A DNA stretch of 64,000 nt from Prevotella merdae. Its GTDB lineage: Bacteria > Bacteroidota > Bacteroidia > Bacteroidales > Bacteroidaceae. The notes below the pieces were generated by a model. The model ran no database searches and was not told the origin of the DNA. It worked only from the letters and a program-made list of their open reading frames with translations. Where the stretch lies: NCBI RefSeq assembly GCF_900290275.1, contig NZ_LT985323.1:685066-749065 (forward strand). Direction: 5' to 3'. This document shows positions 49,993 through 58,313 of the stretch, piece by piece; position 1 is the first letter of the stretch; each line of letters starts with the position of its first letter. Made by a program: the position numbers and the translations under genes.

Positions 49993-52797
49993 TTATCGCT
50001 TCATTATCTTCTTCGTAACACAACCCTTATCGGTACGTACCTTCAGTACATACACACCTGGCTGCAAGTTTTGTGTATCGACAGAGGCATCGGCACCGCC
50101 GTTAGCCACAAGACTGCCGTCTACATTATATATACTGTACGAGAGTATGCGACCATTCAAAGTAGCATCAGATGCAATGTTGTCGATGCCTGTCTTGGTG
50201 CCAATGTTTATTAGGCGATAGTAATTGTCGCAACCACCAACAGCCTTTTCTACACCACTCTCCTTAGTCTCCACAATGAGCATATATGTACCCTCAGCCA
50301 CGGAAGGCTTGTAGTTGAACGAAAGCTTTACATCCTCACCAGCCTTAAGAGACTTGCTTGCCATTGTAACAATCTCTCCACTCTTGTTGGTAAGCTGGCG
50401 TACACGCACGTATATAGTGCCCGTGAAATTCTTCTGAGCATGCAATGTAACACTGCCTGGCGTCTTCTCGCCTATGATAAGCCATGACGGCATCTGTGTG
50501 TCGGTAACGCTAAGACTAAGATCAGGATTTTCTTCCACAGTTATGTATGTAGGCGAGGTGTAGTTGTCGATAACAAGCTCCTTGCCATCAGCATCAACAC
50601 CGCTGAACCAAACCTCGTATGTACCAGGATCGACCACCATTCGACGATAGAATTGCACATTTGCATCCTTGCCCTTGTCCAAGGTAACGTTAGTCTGTAG
50701 GAAAACAAAGTCGCGGTCGACATTGTTTACATCGCGCATATGAGCCACAATACCAGCAGTACCAGTCACGCCGTAGTTGCGCACATTAACAGCCATCAGC
50801 ACATCATCACCTTGCAGGGCTTTCTTCTCTCCCTCCTTATTCTGCCATACCACTGGAGTTGTGGCACGCAGCACTGGCTTGTCAGAAGCAGAGACTATCT
50901 CCATACAAGCACGTCCTACAGCAGAATCATCAAATGGATAATCGGCAAAGCCCTTCTCATAAGCAGTCACCTCATATCTGCCAGGCTTCAGTTTCTCGTC
51001 TACATCAACAAGCAATTGCAACAATGCCTCGCTCTCATCATATACACTAACCGATGCAGACGACTCGCCATACATAGCAGGATTGTCAATAGACTGGAAA
51101 CGTATCACTACATTCTTTAGTCGGATGTCTGTACTGTTGTTGCGTACATGTGCCGTAATAAGGGCCTTGCCTCCGGCATGCAAGGTGCCGTCAGACTTTA
51201 ACTGTTCCAACAGAGTTACATTAGGCTTGATAGCATGTATACCAATAATTGTGCCCTTACCACCACTTACAGTCATGTCGGCATAACGTGGAAGTCCGCT
51301 GTAATGGCGCAATACTTGCCATGTATTGGCATCCTTAGCCTTGAAGGCAAAGCGCACCTCATAATTGCCATCTGCTAATCCGTCAACCTTTACTGGGATA
51401 TCGCGCATTGTTACACTTGTTGTACCCGAATTGCCGTTCTTGTATGCAGCCACACTTACACTCTCCTCCTTAAGCACGCTAAGCACCTTTGCGTCCTTGG
51501 TTACTACAGCAGCCAATGTGCCGTTGAATGCCTCAGGAACAAGATTCTCAAGATATGTCATCAACGTGAATGTGTTGCCTGTAGGTATGATACTCAGACG
51601 TGTTGGTCCGTAGAGTGGCCATAAAGTATCATCGGTGCTTGTTGTAGGAGGCTGAATACCTATGACCATCTCTTGGTCGAGATTGTAACCACCGCTGCCG
51701 CCACCTTCGCCAAGATCGTCAGGATTAAGACGATTGATAAGGAAGAAACCATTGCTCTTGCCATACCATCCCCAATTGATGTGCACATAACCATTAGAGT
51801 CGTAGCCATCTGCCACAAAAGCATGACCGCCACTACCCGCATCGCTTGCTCCACCATAATATACTGGACGTCCGGCGTCAAGCTCATTGCGCATTATGTC
51901 CATCCATTCTGAAGTGGAATAGTAGCTACGCTTAAGCATTGTGGTACGCTTATCGTAGCCAAAGTAGTTCTTCAATGCAGCCGGCACGAGCATAGGCACA
52001 GCACCACTGCCAGCCTTTTCATACTCCATCTCAACTGCTACACCAAACTGGGCAGCAAGTGTAGCTACTGCTTTGGTTTGCGCTGGGGTGAACGATGTAT
52101 CTCCTTTAGGATATGCCTCAAGCATATTAGCCCAATCGTATGTTGTAGAACCAAAGTCGGCAGAAAGTGTCATTCCCTTTGCGGTATAAGTTTTCTCGCC
52201 TGTTCCGTGCTTTGGATACTTCCAAAAACGCATAATCTGTGTAGCAGCAGTAGCCACACATCCCGTATAATAGTGTACCGTCTTGCCAGCATCGGTATAT
52301 GTAGGACACTGGAGGTTGAATGGATAATCCTGTCCCCACTCTATCTTGTCAAGTAGAGGAGCCACCACAACATTGCTTTCGGCTTCAACCGATTGTGATT
52401 TGGCTACAAGATTAGGATTAGCCCAATAAGCCTCAACATATCGGGCATATTGTTGCATCCATTGGCGCACATTGTCAGGAGCATCGTCTATGGAGAATGT
52501 ACCTTTATCCGAATAGCCAAGTACAGTGGCAAAGCGGTCCTCACCGCTGACAATGACGAAACCACCATTAGAGGCAGTTGAGTTGAACACATAGTAAGGC
52601 TGGACATCTGTGCCAGCAACATTCTTGGCTTTAGCAGCGTTGGTCTTTAAAAGACGAAAGGGCACAACAGCGTTGCGCCCTTTCTGCATGAAACTCTTTG
52701 CAATGCGTTCTGCCTCGGCACGATTTACTGGAGAGGCAGAAGCATTGTAAGTGGTAAGACCAAGCAGAAGAGCCATAAATAGTTTCTGCTTATTCAT
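49993..52797 (-). CDS. C10-family (streptopain/interpain-like) secreted cysteine peptidase
   Basis: A 934-residue secreted protease: signal peptide (MNKQKLFMALLLGLTTYNASA), propeptide (about 23-145, with FVIVSGEDRFATVLGYSDKG), catalytic domain with Cys180 (HYYTGCVATAATQIM) and His325 (GGHAFVADGYDSNGYVHINW). Beyond about residue 370 come several beta-sandwich repeats and a type IX-like C-terminal sorting domain (GRILSYSIYNVDGSLVANGG, GVYVLKVRTDKGCVTKKIMK). C10 peptidases of this group include interpain A of Prevotella intermedia and can degrade host proteins; the same role here is inference. It is 25 bp downstream of the FnIII-type gene. Confidence 0.93.
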   Translation of the reverse strand: MNKQKLFMALLLGLTTYNASASPVNRAEAERIAKSFMQKGRNAVVPFRLLKTNAAKAKNVAGTDVQPYYVFNSTASNGGFVIVSGEDRFATVLGYSDKGTFSIDDAPDNVRQWMQQYARYVEAYWANPNLVAKSQSVEAESNVVVAPLLDKIEWGQDYPFNLQCPTYTDAGKTVHYYTGCVATAATQIMRFWKYPKHGTGEKTYTAKGMTLSADFGSTTYDWANMLEAYPKGDTSFTPAQTKAVATLAAQFGVAVEMEYEKAGSGAVPMLVPAALKNYFGYDKRTTMLKRSYYSTSEWMDIMRNELDAGRPVYYGGASDAGSGGHAFVADGYDSNGYVHINWGWYGKSNGFFLINRLNPDDLGEGGGSGGYNLDQEMVIGIQPPTTSTDDTLWPLYGPTRLSIIPTGNTFTLMTYLENLVPEAFNGTLAAVVTKDAKVLSVLKEESVSVAAYKNGNSGTTSVTMRDIPVKVDGLADGNYEVRFAFKAKDANTWQVLRHYSGLPRYADMTVSGGKGTIIGIHAIKPNVTLLEQLKSDGTLHAGGKALITAHVRNNSTDIRLKNVVIRFQSIDNPAMYGESSASVSVYDESEALLQLLVDVDEKLKPGRYEVTAYEKGFADYPFDDSAVGRACMEIVSASDKPVLRATTPVVWQNKEGEKKALQGDDVLMAVNVRNYGVTGTAGIVAHMRDVNNVDRDFVFLQTNVTLDKGKDANVQFYRRMVVDPGTYEVWFSGVDADGKELVIDNYTSPTYITVEENPDLSLSVTDTQMPSWLIIGEKTPGSVTLHAQKNFTGTIYVRVRQLTNKSGEIVTMASKSLKAGEDVKLSFNYKPSVAEGTYMLIVETKESGVEKAVGGCDNYYRLINIGTKTGIDNIASDATLNGRILSYSIYNVDGSLVANGGADASVDTQNLQPGVYVLKVRTDKGCVTKKIMKR

Positions 52798-52821
52798 ATT
52801 GTTCTTATTATTTTCTATGTT

Positions 52822-54681
52822 TTATTTTGCTACCTTATAAGCTTTGCCAGCCACCTTTACAATGACTACACGCTCTGCTGTATCGATAGTGTTTACACCT
52901 GCCTTAGCGGCAATATTGGCAATGAGGTTTCCACCAAGGCTGTATACTGCTACAGGAGCATCGGCTGACAATGTAACTACAACCTTGCCACCCTGAACTG
53001 CTACATTGGCTGATGCCTGAGCCGGAGCAAGGCTTATACTTGTTGCCGCATCGTATACTACATTTACAGTATTAGATGGAACAGAGTATATGTCTACAAT
53101 CTCGCTGTCGCTTGATACAGTCTCGCCTACAGCCTCAACAACATAATAGTAAGCGTTGCTCTTGTTGGCAAGATCGGCATCGAATGTGCAACTTGTACCT
53201 TCAATTTTCTCCTTTGTCTCAACAAGTTGGGTATAGCTTTCGCCAGCGGCAAGCTTCTGTGCAACGACTATATTGTCGATGAAGAGTTTATTATTATTAT
53301 TACCGCCATAAACAATCTCTACATACGACTCCTTCGTGCCCTTTGTAAACTCTACTGTATAGTCCTTGAAACCTTGCTCAAGTGTAACGGTCTTTGTCTC
53401 AACTGGAGTTTCGGTATTGCCGTCATAAAGATTGAATGTAACCTTGTATCCGGCATAATATCTACCGTATGCGCCTTCAGCCATATTAATGTTTACACTA
53501 AATGCACCATTAGCCAAAGCAAGATCGAGGGCAGGAGTGCGCACAAGACCATTGCCAGAGTATGGTGACAGAGCCAAATAGCCATTTGCAAAGGCAGGAT
53601 ACTCGGTATACCAACCTGGCGTATTGGTATAATCGTTGAGATAGCCTGAAATGATTCCAAACTCTATAGACTCAAGAGAACCTGCTGTAATCTTAGAGAA
53701 ATCCTCGGTTATAACATTTACAGTTGCGTCTTCAGCAAGTGTCTTTGTACAATACAATGAGGCATTGTAGCTCTTAGCCTCGGCTACGGCTTCCCAGTTG
53801 GCTGTAAACGATGTAGCAGTAACATCAGTAGCAGGCAAAGCCTTAGGAGCAGCTATGCTCTCCAACACCTTAATAACCTTTATCTCCTTCGAATAGTCGG
53901 AAATATTGCCATTGGCATTGCGTGCACGTACCTGGAAATAGTAGGTAGTGTTAGCGTCAAGACCCGTAACCTTGCGTGTAATAGTTGTTTGATATGCCGA
54001 TGAAGATTTTACCTCCTCATCATGCAATACATAGTTCTTGTCGCCATTTTCTGCCTTAGAATATACATCAAGCAGGTATACGCTTGCGGCTGCAGCCTTG
54101 TCCCACTTGGCTGTAAACGATGTGCCATCGGCCTGAGAAGGCTGCATAGCTTCAGGAACACCTACAAGCGAAGCTCCTGTCTCTGCCTTAATCTCATCTA
54201 TTAAGTAGCCACCCATTATGGATGTTATTGTTATCTGCGTACTTGACTTGCCTCCATCAAGCACAATAGCAACATCTTTCCATCCATCGCCATCGATAAG
54301 AACATTCTTGGTTGTACTGTAACCAACCTTTACAGTGAAGTAAGAACCATAACTGTCCTTGCTCTTTACACGCATTGAAAGTTTGAAGATACCGCTGTTG
54401 GCAGAGAGATTGTAATAGCTTGTCTGCAATTTGCCACCGTCTTCAATAAGGAGTTTGCCGCCTGCCTCGTAAACCTTAGAACCATTCCAACCTATTGTTT
54501 TCTTGAGCTTGCCAGTATATCCAGAGATATCTGTCGTGCCTGGAGCATCCTCCGAACCTTCAGTAAAGGCATCGAAGTTCTCACTGAAAACTGTAGTGAG
54601 TTCGTCGTTATTGTCCTGAGCATAACTGAACAGAGCAAACACTGTGGCAAAAAGTGCCGATAAGAGTAGTCGTTTTGTCAT
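52822..54681 (-). CDS. Secreted multidomain protein with fibronectin type III repeats
   Basis: A 619-residue protein: signal peptide (MTKRLLLSALFATVFALFSYA), an N-terminal jelly-roll-like domain (FSENFDAFTEGSEDAPGTTD ... GGYLIDEIKAE), a FnIII domain (about 175-275; TSFTAKWDKAAAASVYLLDV, GLDANTTYYFQVRARNANGN), a second one beginning SFTANWEAVAEAKSYNASL that wraps another jelly-roll-like segment (SGYLNDYTNTPGWYTEYPAF ... LFIDNIVVAQ), and a C-terminal sorting tail (DAPVAVYSLGGNLIANIAAK). No catalytic motif is seen, so an adhesive or binding role is likely. It lies just upstream of the C10 peptidase and is probably co-expressed with it. Confidence 0.85.
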   Translation of the reverse strand: MTKRLLLSALFATVFALFSYAQDNNDELTTVFSENFDAFTEGSEDAPGTTDISGYTGKLKKTIGWNGSKVYEAGGKLLIEDGGKLQTSYYNLSANSGIFKLSMRVKSKDSYGSYFTVKVGYSTTKNVLIDGDGWKDVAIVLDGGKSSTQITITSIMGGYLIDEIKAETGASLVGVPEAMQPSQADGTSFTAKWDKAAAASVYLLDVYSKAENGDKNYVLHDEEVKSSSAYQTTITRKVTGLDANTTYYFQVRARNANGNISDYSKEIKVIKVLESIAAPKALPATDVTATSFTANWEAVAEAKSYNASLYCTKTLAEDATVNVITEDFSKITAGSLESIEFGIISGYLNDYTNTPGWYTEYPAFANGYLALSPYSGNGLVRTPALDLALANGAFSVNINMAEGAYGRYYAGYKVTFNLYDGNTETPVETKTVTLEQGFKDYTVEFTKGTKESYVEIVYGGNNNNKLFIDNIVVAQKLAAGESYTQLVETKEKIEGTSCTFDADLANKSNAYYYVVEAVGETVSSDSEIVDIYSVPSNTVNVVYDAATSISLAPAQASANVAVQGGKVVVTLSADAPVAVYSLGGNLIANIAAKAGVNTIDTAERVVIVKVAGKAYKVAK

Positions 54682-54749
54682 ATAATAAAGGGTTTAATTA
54701 AAAAAAATCGAAAGTAACACTTCGTATCACGTTATAAGCGAATAGGTTG

Positions 54750-54757
54750 CAAATATA
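54750..54757 (-). promoter_or_regulatory. -7 element of the FnIII-C10 operon
   Basis: CAAATATA on the plus strand reads TATATTTG on the minus strand, 68 bp upstream of the ATG at 54681. -33 match is weak. Confidence 0.55.
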
Positions 54758-54811
54758 CAAAGAATATTCAAAACACCTATTATGTTTGTATTTTTTAATA
54801 CTTAAAATAAT

Positions 54812-54838
54812 ATATATGTTTGAAATCGAAACATATAT
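54812..54838. promoter_or_regulatory. Perfect 10-bp palindrome in the 54682-55036 intergenic region
   Basis: ATATATGTTT (54812-54821) and AAACATATAT (54829-54838) flank a 7-nt centre. It lies between two divergent promoters and could be an operator for either gene. The rest of the gap has no ORF or other structure I can support. Confidence 0.5.
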
Positions 54839-54979
54839 TGTTTGACGAGACAAGCATGATGAAAGAATAACCGATTATTTACAACCCTATAGACAGCCAT
54901 AACAGCATAATATTCGATAAATTGACACACTACGGCAATGTTTATAGCGCGTTAATTTTCTGTTTCCAATTTATTGATG

Positions 54980-54987
54980 TACTTTTG
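54980..54987 (+). promoter_or_regulatory. -7 element of the nucleoside-recognition gene
   Basis: TACTTTTG fits TAnnTTTG; TTTC is 19 nt upstream at 54957-54960. Predicted start near 54994 gives a leader of about 43 nt to the ATG at 55037. Confidence 0.6.
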
Positions 54988-55036
54988 CAAATTAATATAT
55001 ATACATCATTAATATACAGGCAAAACATCATAGACA

Positions 55037-56266
55037 ATGGTACTATACTACATTTGGATAGCCTTCTTCCTCATAGCCTTCGTCATCGCAACGGTACGAT
55101 TGGTGTTTATGGGCGATGTTGAGGTATTTCCGGCAATAATGAACTCTACATTCGATTCATCTAAGGCAGCATTCGAGATATCACTCGGACTTACTGGTGT
55201 GCTGTCTTTATGGCTCGGTATAATGAAGATAGGTGAGAAAGGAGGCGTGGTTAATGTATTGGCAAAGGTACTGTCGCCAGTATTCACACGTCTGTTTCCT
55301 GATATTCCGAAGGGACATCCAGTAACTGGTAGTATCTTCATGAATGTGGCTGCCAATATGCTTGGATTAGACAACGCTGCCACACCACTTGGTCTGAGGG
55401 CTATGGAGCAATTGCAAGAACTTAACACTAAGAAGGATACTGCAACAAACCCAATGATTATGTTCCTCGTGCTCAACACATCAGGACTAACATTGATACC
55501 TGTCTCCATAATGGTATATCGTGCACAGATGGGTGCAGCACAACCTACCGATATATTTGTACCAATATTGCTCGCAACATTCTTCTCTACATTGGCGGGC
55601 ATTGTGGTTACATCTATATACCAACGCATTAATCTCTTAAACCGCACAATGCTCCTTACCTTAGGAGGTATGTCGGCTGTGGTGGCTGGTATTATATGGG
55701 GATTTGCACAGATGGACAAAGCACAGATGAATGTTGTCAGCACATCGGTGGCTAATATCTTACTGATGCTAATAATTGTGGTGTTTATCCTTGCTGGAAT
55801 GAGGAAGAAGCTTAACGTGTACGACGCTTTTATAGAAGGAGCAAAAGAAGGATTCACAACTGCCGTGCGCATCATTCCCTATCTCGTGGCTATACTTGTG
55901 GGCATAGGTGTATTCAGAGCTTCGGGTGCTATGGATATGCTTATAGATGGCATTAAGTGGCTTGTATCTACCCTTGGCGGCAATACCGACTTTGTAGGAG
56001 CATTGCCTACAGCTTTTATGAAACCGCTTTCGGGCAGTGGTGCAAGAGGTATGATGGTAGACGCTATGACTACATATGGTGCCGACTCATTTGTAGGCAG
56101 ACTGGCTTGCGTATTCCAAGGCTCTACCGATACTACATTCTATATCCTCGCTGTCTACTTTGGTAGTGTGGGCATAAGATACACACGCCATGCTGTAGCT
56201 TGCGGCTTGCTTGCCGACTTGGCAGGAATAGTGGCGGCGATAGCGATATGCTATATGTTCTTTTAA
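55037..56266 (+). CDS. Nucleoside-recognition (gate) domain membrane protein, SpmA-SpmB-like fusion
   Basis: A 409-residue membrane protein made of two gate-domain halves. The first (about 1-200) has IMNSTFDSSKAAFEISLGLT, GSIFMNVAANMLGLDNAATP and NTSGLTLIPVSIMVYRAQMG, as in SpmA; the second (about 245-409) has FIEGAKEGFTTAVRIIPYLV, GALPTAFMKPLSGSGARGMM and FQGSTDTTFYILAVYFGSVG, as in SpmB. Similar fusions are widespread in non-sporing Bacteroidetes. Transport of a nucleoside-like or other small solute is suspected, but no substrate is established. The stop codon runs straight into a GTAAAAAGGG repeat array. Confidence 0.88.
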   Translation: MVLYYIWIAFFLIAFVIATVRLVFMGDVEVFPAIMNSTFDSSKAAFEISLGLTGVLSLWLGIMKIGEKGGVVNVLAKVLSPVFTRLFPDIPKGHPVTGSIFMNVAANMLGLDNAATPLGLRAMEQLQELNTKKDTATNPMIMFLVLNTSGLTLIPVSIMVYRAQMGAAQPTDIFVPILLATFFSTLAGIVVTSIYQRINLLNRTMLLTLGGMSAVVAGIIWGFAQMDKAQMNVVSTSVANILLMLIIVVFILAGMRKKLNVYDAFIEGAKEGFTTAVRIIPYLVAILVGIGVFRASGAMDMLIDGIKWLVSTLGGNTDFVGALPTAFMKPLSGSGARGMMVDAMTTYGADSFVGRLACVFQGSTDTTFYILAVYFGSVGIRYTRHAVACGLLADLAGIVAAIAICYMFF

Positions 56267-56314
56267 AGGTAAAAGAGTAAAAAGGGAAAAGAGTAAAAAG
56301 GGAAAGGGAAAAGG
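56267..56314. repeat. AAAAGAGTAAAAAGGG simple-repeat array, left of the broken four-helix-bundle gene
   Basis: AGGTAAAAGAGTAAAAAGGG, AAAAGAGTAAAAAGGG and AAAGGGAAAAGG follow directly after the TAA at 56264-56266. The mirrored array (CTTTTTAC units) lies at 56773-56808. Confidence 0.75.
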
Positions 56315-56343
56315 AATACAATAATACAATAAAAAAAGAATGG

Positions 56344-56706
56344 ATGGGGAGGAGCGTTGTTTATGAATTGAGCAAGAATTTCGCATTGAGAATTATAAAA
56401 CTATACATATATCTTAAAGAGGGGAAAAAAGAATATGTAATGTCTAAACAAATATACCGCTGCGGAACAAGTATAGGAGCCAATATTGCAGAAAGCCAGT
56501 TTGCCCAAAGTGATGCTGACTATATAAACAAATTAAGCATCGCTTTAAAAGAAGCTGCCGAAACTATATACTGACTTGAATTGCTTTACGAAACTGATTT
56601 AATATCGCCTAAACAATATGAGTCGATGCTTAATGATGCTAAGACCATAACTGGAACATTGGTGAATATCGTTAATAAAATAAAGAATAAAAATAATGTA
56701 AAATGA
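56344..56706 (+). pseudogene. Four-helix-bundle protein gene broken by an in-frame TGA
   Basis: Reading from ATG 56344 gives 76 residues including the signature YRCGTSIGANIAESQFAQSD and IALKEAAETIY, then TGA at 56572-56574, then the same frame continues as LELLYETDLISPKQYESMLN to a stop at 56704-56706. The intact paralogue (35972-36352) has ETLYWLRLL at the same place, so the TGA replaces a TGG tryptophan codon. Other genes in the window end in TGA, so readthrough as Trp is unlikely. The downstream part is well conserved, so the mutation is recent. It is flanked by mirrored simple-repeat arrays, as is the intact copy. Confidence 0.87.
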
Positions 56707-56772
56707 AAGTAAACCAAATAGAATTGTATAAAGATTGGCGAAAAAGAATGTATGGTAAACGTACAACCTAAT

Positions 56773-56808
56773 CTTTTTACTTTTTTACTTCTTTACTTTT
56801 TTACTTTT
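56773..56808. repeat. CTTTTTTACTT simple-repeat array, mirror of 56267-56314
   Basis: CTTTTTACTTTTTTACTTCT, TTACTTTTTTACTTTT runs to six bases before the flippase ATG at 56814. In reverse complement it is the AAAAGTAAAAAAG family found on the other side of the pseudogene. Confidence 0.75.
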
Positions 56809-56813
56809 AAACT

Positions 56814-58289
56814 ATGGCAAATTTAAAATCTCTTGCAAAAGACACCGCCATTTACGGTCTTAGCAGTATAGCTGGCCGATTTATTAATTATCTGCTGGTG
56901 CCAATTCAAACGACAGCATTCGCCGCAAGTGGCGGACAATATGGTGTCGTAACCAACATCTATGCCTATACGGCATTGTTGCTTGTCATACTAACATACG
57001 GCATGGAGACAACATTCTTCCGCTACGTAAACAAGACAGAAGAGAATCCACAGACAGTATATTCTACTGTTCTTATCTCTGTAGGCTCAACAGCAGCTCT
57101 GTTCGTAGCACTCGTCTTCGCATTCTTGCCGCAGATAGCAACGTTCATGAAATATCCCGACCACGAGAGTTGGGTGGCTGTAATGTTTGTATGTGTAGCT
57201 ATTGACGCCTTCAAATGTATACCATTTGCCTATCTGCGCTATCAAAAGAAGGCACTTAAATTTGCGGCCCTGCAGTTGGTAAACATCATACTCAACATTG
57301 TGCTCAACCTGATGTACCTAATTGTGCTGCCAGCCATGAAGCTTAATCCCTTCGGATTATACGACGAGCACTTTACGGTAGACGTAGGTATGGTGTTCTA
57401 CATCAACCTTATATGTACAACAGTAGTGTTGCTGTGTTTCTGGCGTGAGCTTACAGGCTTCCGCTGGCGTTTCGACGTAAAACTATGGCGACGTATGCTG
57501 CGCTATGCATGGCCTTTGCTTGTATTAGGCATTGCAGGCATCTTGAACCAGACACTCGACAAGATTATATTCCCGTATCTATACAATGGAACCGACGAGA
57601 AGACACAGCTTGGCATATATGGCGCTGCTACCAAGATTGCAATGATTATGGCTATGATAACACAGGCATTCAGATACGCTTACGAGCCATTTGTCTTTGG
57701 CAAGGCTAAGGACAAGGACAACCGCGACACCTATGCCAAGGCTATGAAGTTCTTCATCATCTTCACCTTGTTGGCATTCCTCGTTGTCATTGCCTACCTC
57801 GACATTTTGCGTTTCATAATACCTAACGAGAGCTACTGGCCTGGTTTGCGTGTAGTGCCAATCGTTATGGCTGCCGAGATAATGATGGGCATATACTTCA
57901 ACCTCTCATTCTGGTACAAGCTCATCGACAAGACAATATATGGCGCATGGTTCTCTGGAGTAGGATGCCTTGTTCTTGTACTTGTCAACGTGTTGTTTGT
58001 ACCTAAGTACAGCTATATGGCTTGCGCTTGGGGAGGTGTAGCAGGCTATGGCACCGCCATGGTTCTATCCTACCTTGTAGGTCAGAAGAAGTACCCTATC
58101 AACTATCCACTTAAGTCGATAATGGTATATGTGGCTATAACAGCCATCTTCTACGTATGCATGAACCTTGCCAACGAACATCTACCGCAGTTATGGGCCT
58201 TAGCCGTAAACACTCTGCTGATACTGATGTTCATAGGACATATCGTGTATCACGACCTGCCAATAAAGAAACTATTAAAGAAAGTGTAA
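56814..58289 (+). CDS. Polysaccharide/lipid flippase (Wzx-like, MATE/MVF superfamily)
   Basis: A 491-residue protein with about fourteen hydrophobic segments. It opens SLAKDTAIYGLSSIAGRFIN and LLVPIQTTAFAASGGQYGVV, typical for oligosaccharide flippases, and has GIAGILNQTLDKIIFPYLYN and YAYEPFVFGKAKDKDNRDTY. It probably moves a lipid-linked sugar across the inner membrane. No other polysaccharide genes are adjacent in the window, apart from the ArnT-like transferase at its end. Its leader is formed by a simple-repeat array. Confidence 0.88.
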   Translation: MANLKSLAKDTAIYGLSSIAGRFINYLLVPIQTTAFAASGGQYGVVTNIYAYTALLLVILTYGMETTFFRYVNKTEENPQTVYSTVLISVGSTAALFVALVFAFLPQIATFMKYPDHESWVAVMFVCVAIDAFKCIPFAYLRYQKKALKFAALQLVNIILNIVLNLMYLIVLPAMKLNPFGLYDEHFTVDVGMVFYINLICTTVVLLCFWRELTGFRWRFDVKLWRRMLRYAWPLLVLGIAGILNQTLDKIIFPYLYNGTDEKTQLGIYGAATKIAMIMAMITQAFRYAYEPFVFGKAKDKDNRDTYAKAMKFFIIFTLLAFLVVIAYLDILRFIIPNESYWPGLRVVPIVMAAEIMMGIYFNLSFWYKLIDKTIYGAWFSGVGCLVLVLVNVLFVPKYSYMACAWGGVAGYGTAMVLSYLVGQKKYPINYPLKSIMVYVAITAIFYVCMNLANEHLPQLWALAVNTLLILMFIGHIVYHDLPIKKLLKKV

Positions 58290-58313
58290 TCAATAACAAT
58301 ATAAATAAAAACA

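Noticed and set aside
55048..55875. 275-codon minus-strand ORF opposite the nucleoside-recognition gene
   Set aside because: The plus-strand frame has the conserved gate-domain motifs in both halves; the antisense frame is a by-product of hydrophobic codon usage.
56572..56574. TGA in the four-helix-bundle gene as a recoded Trp or Sec codon
   Set aside because: Other genes here (for example at 24001 and xerD) end in TGA and use TGG for Trp, and the family has Trp, not Cys, at this place. A nonsense mutation is simpler.
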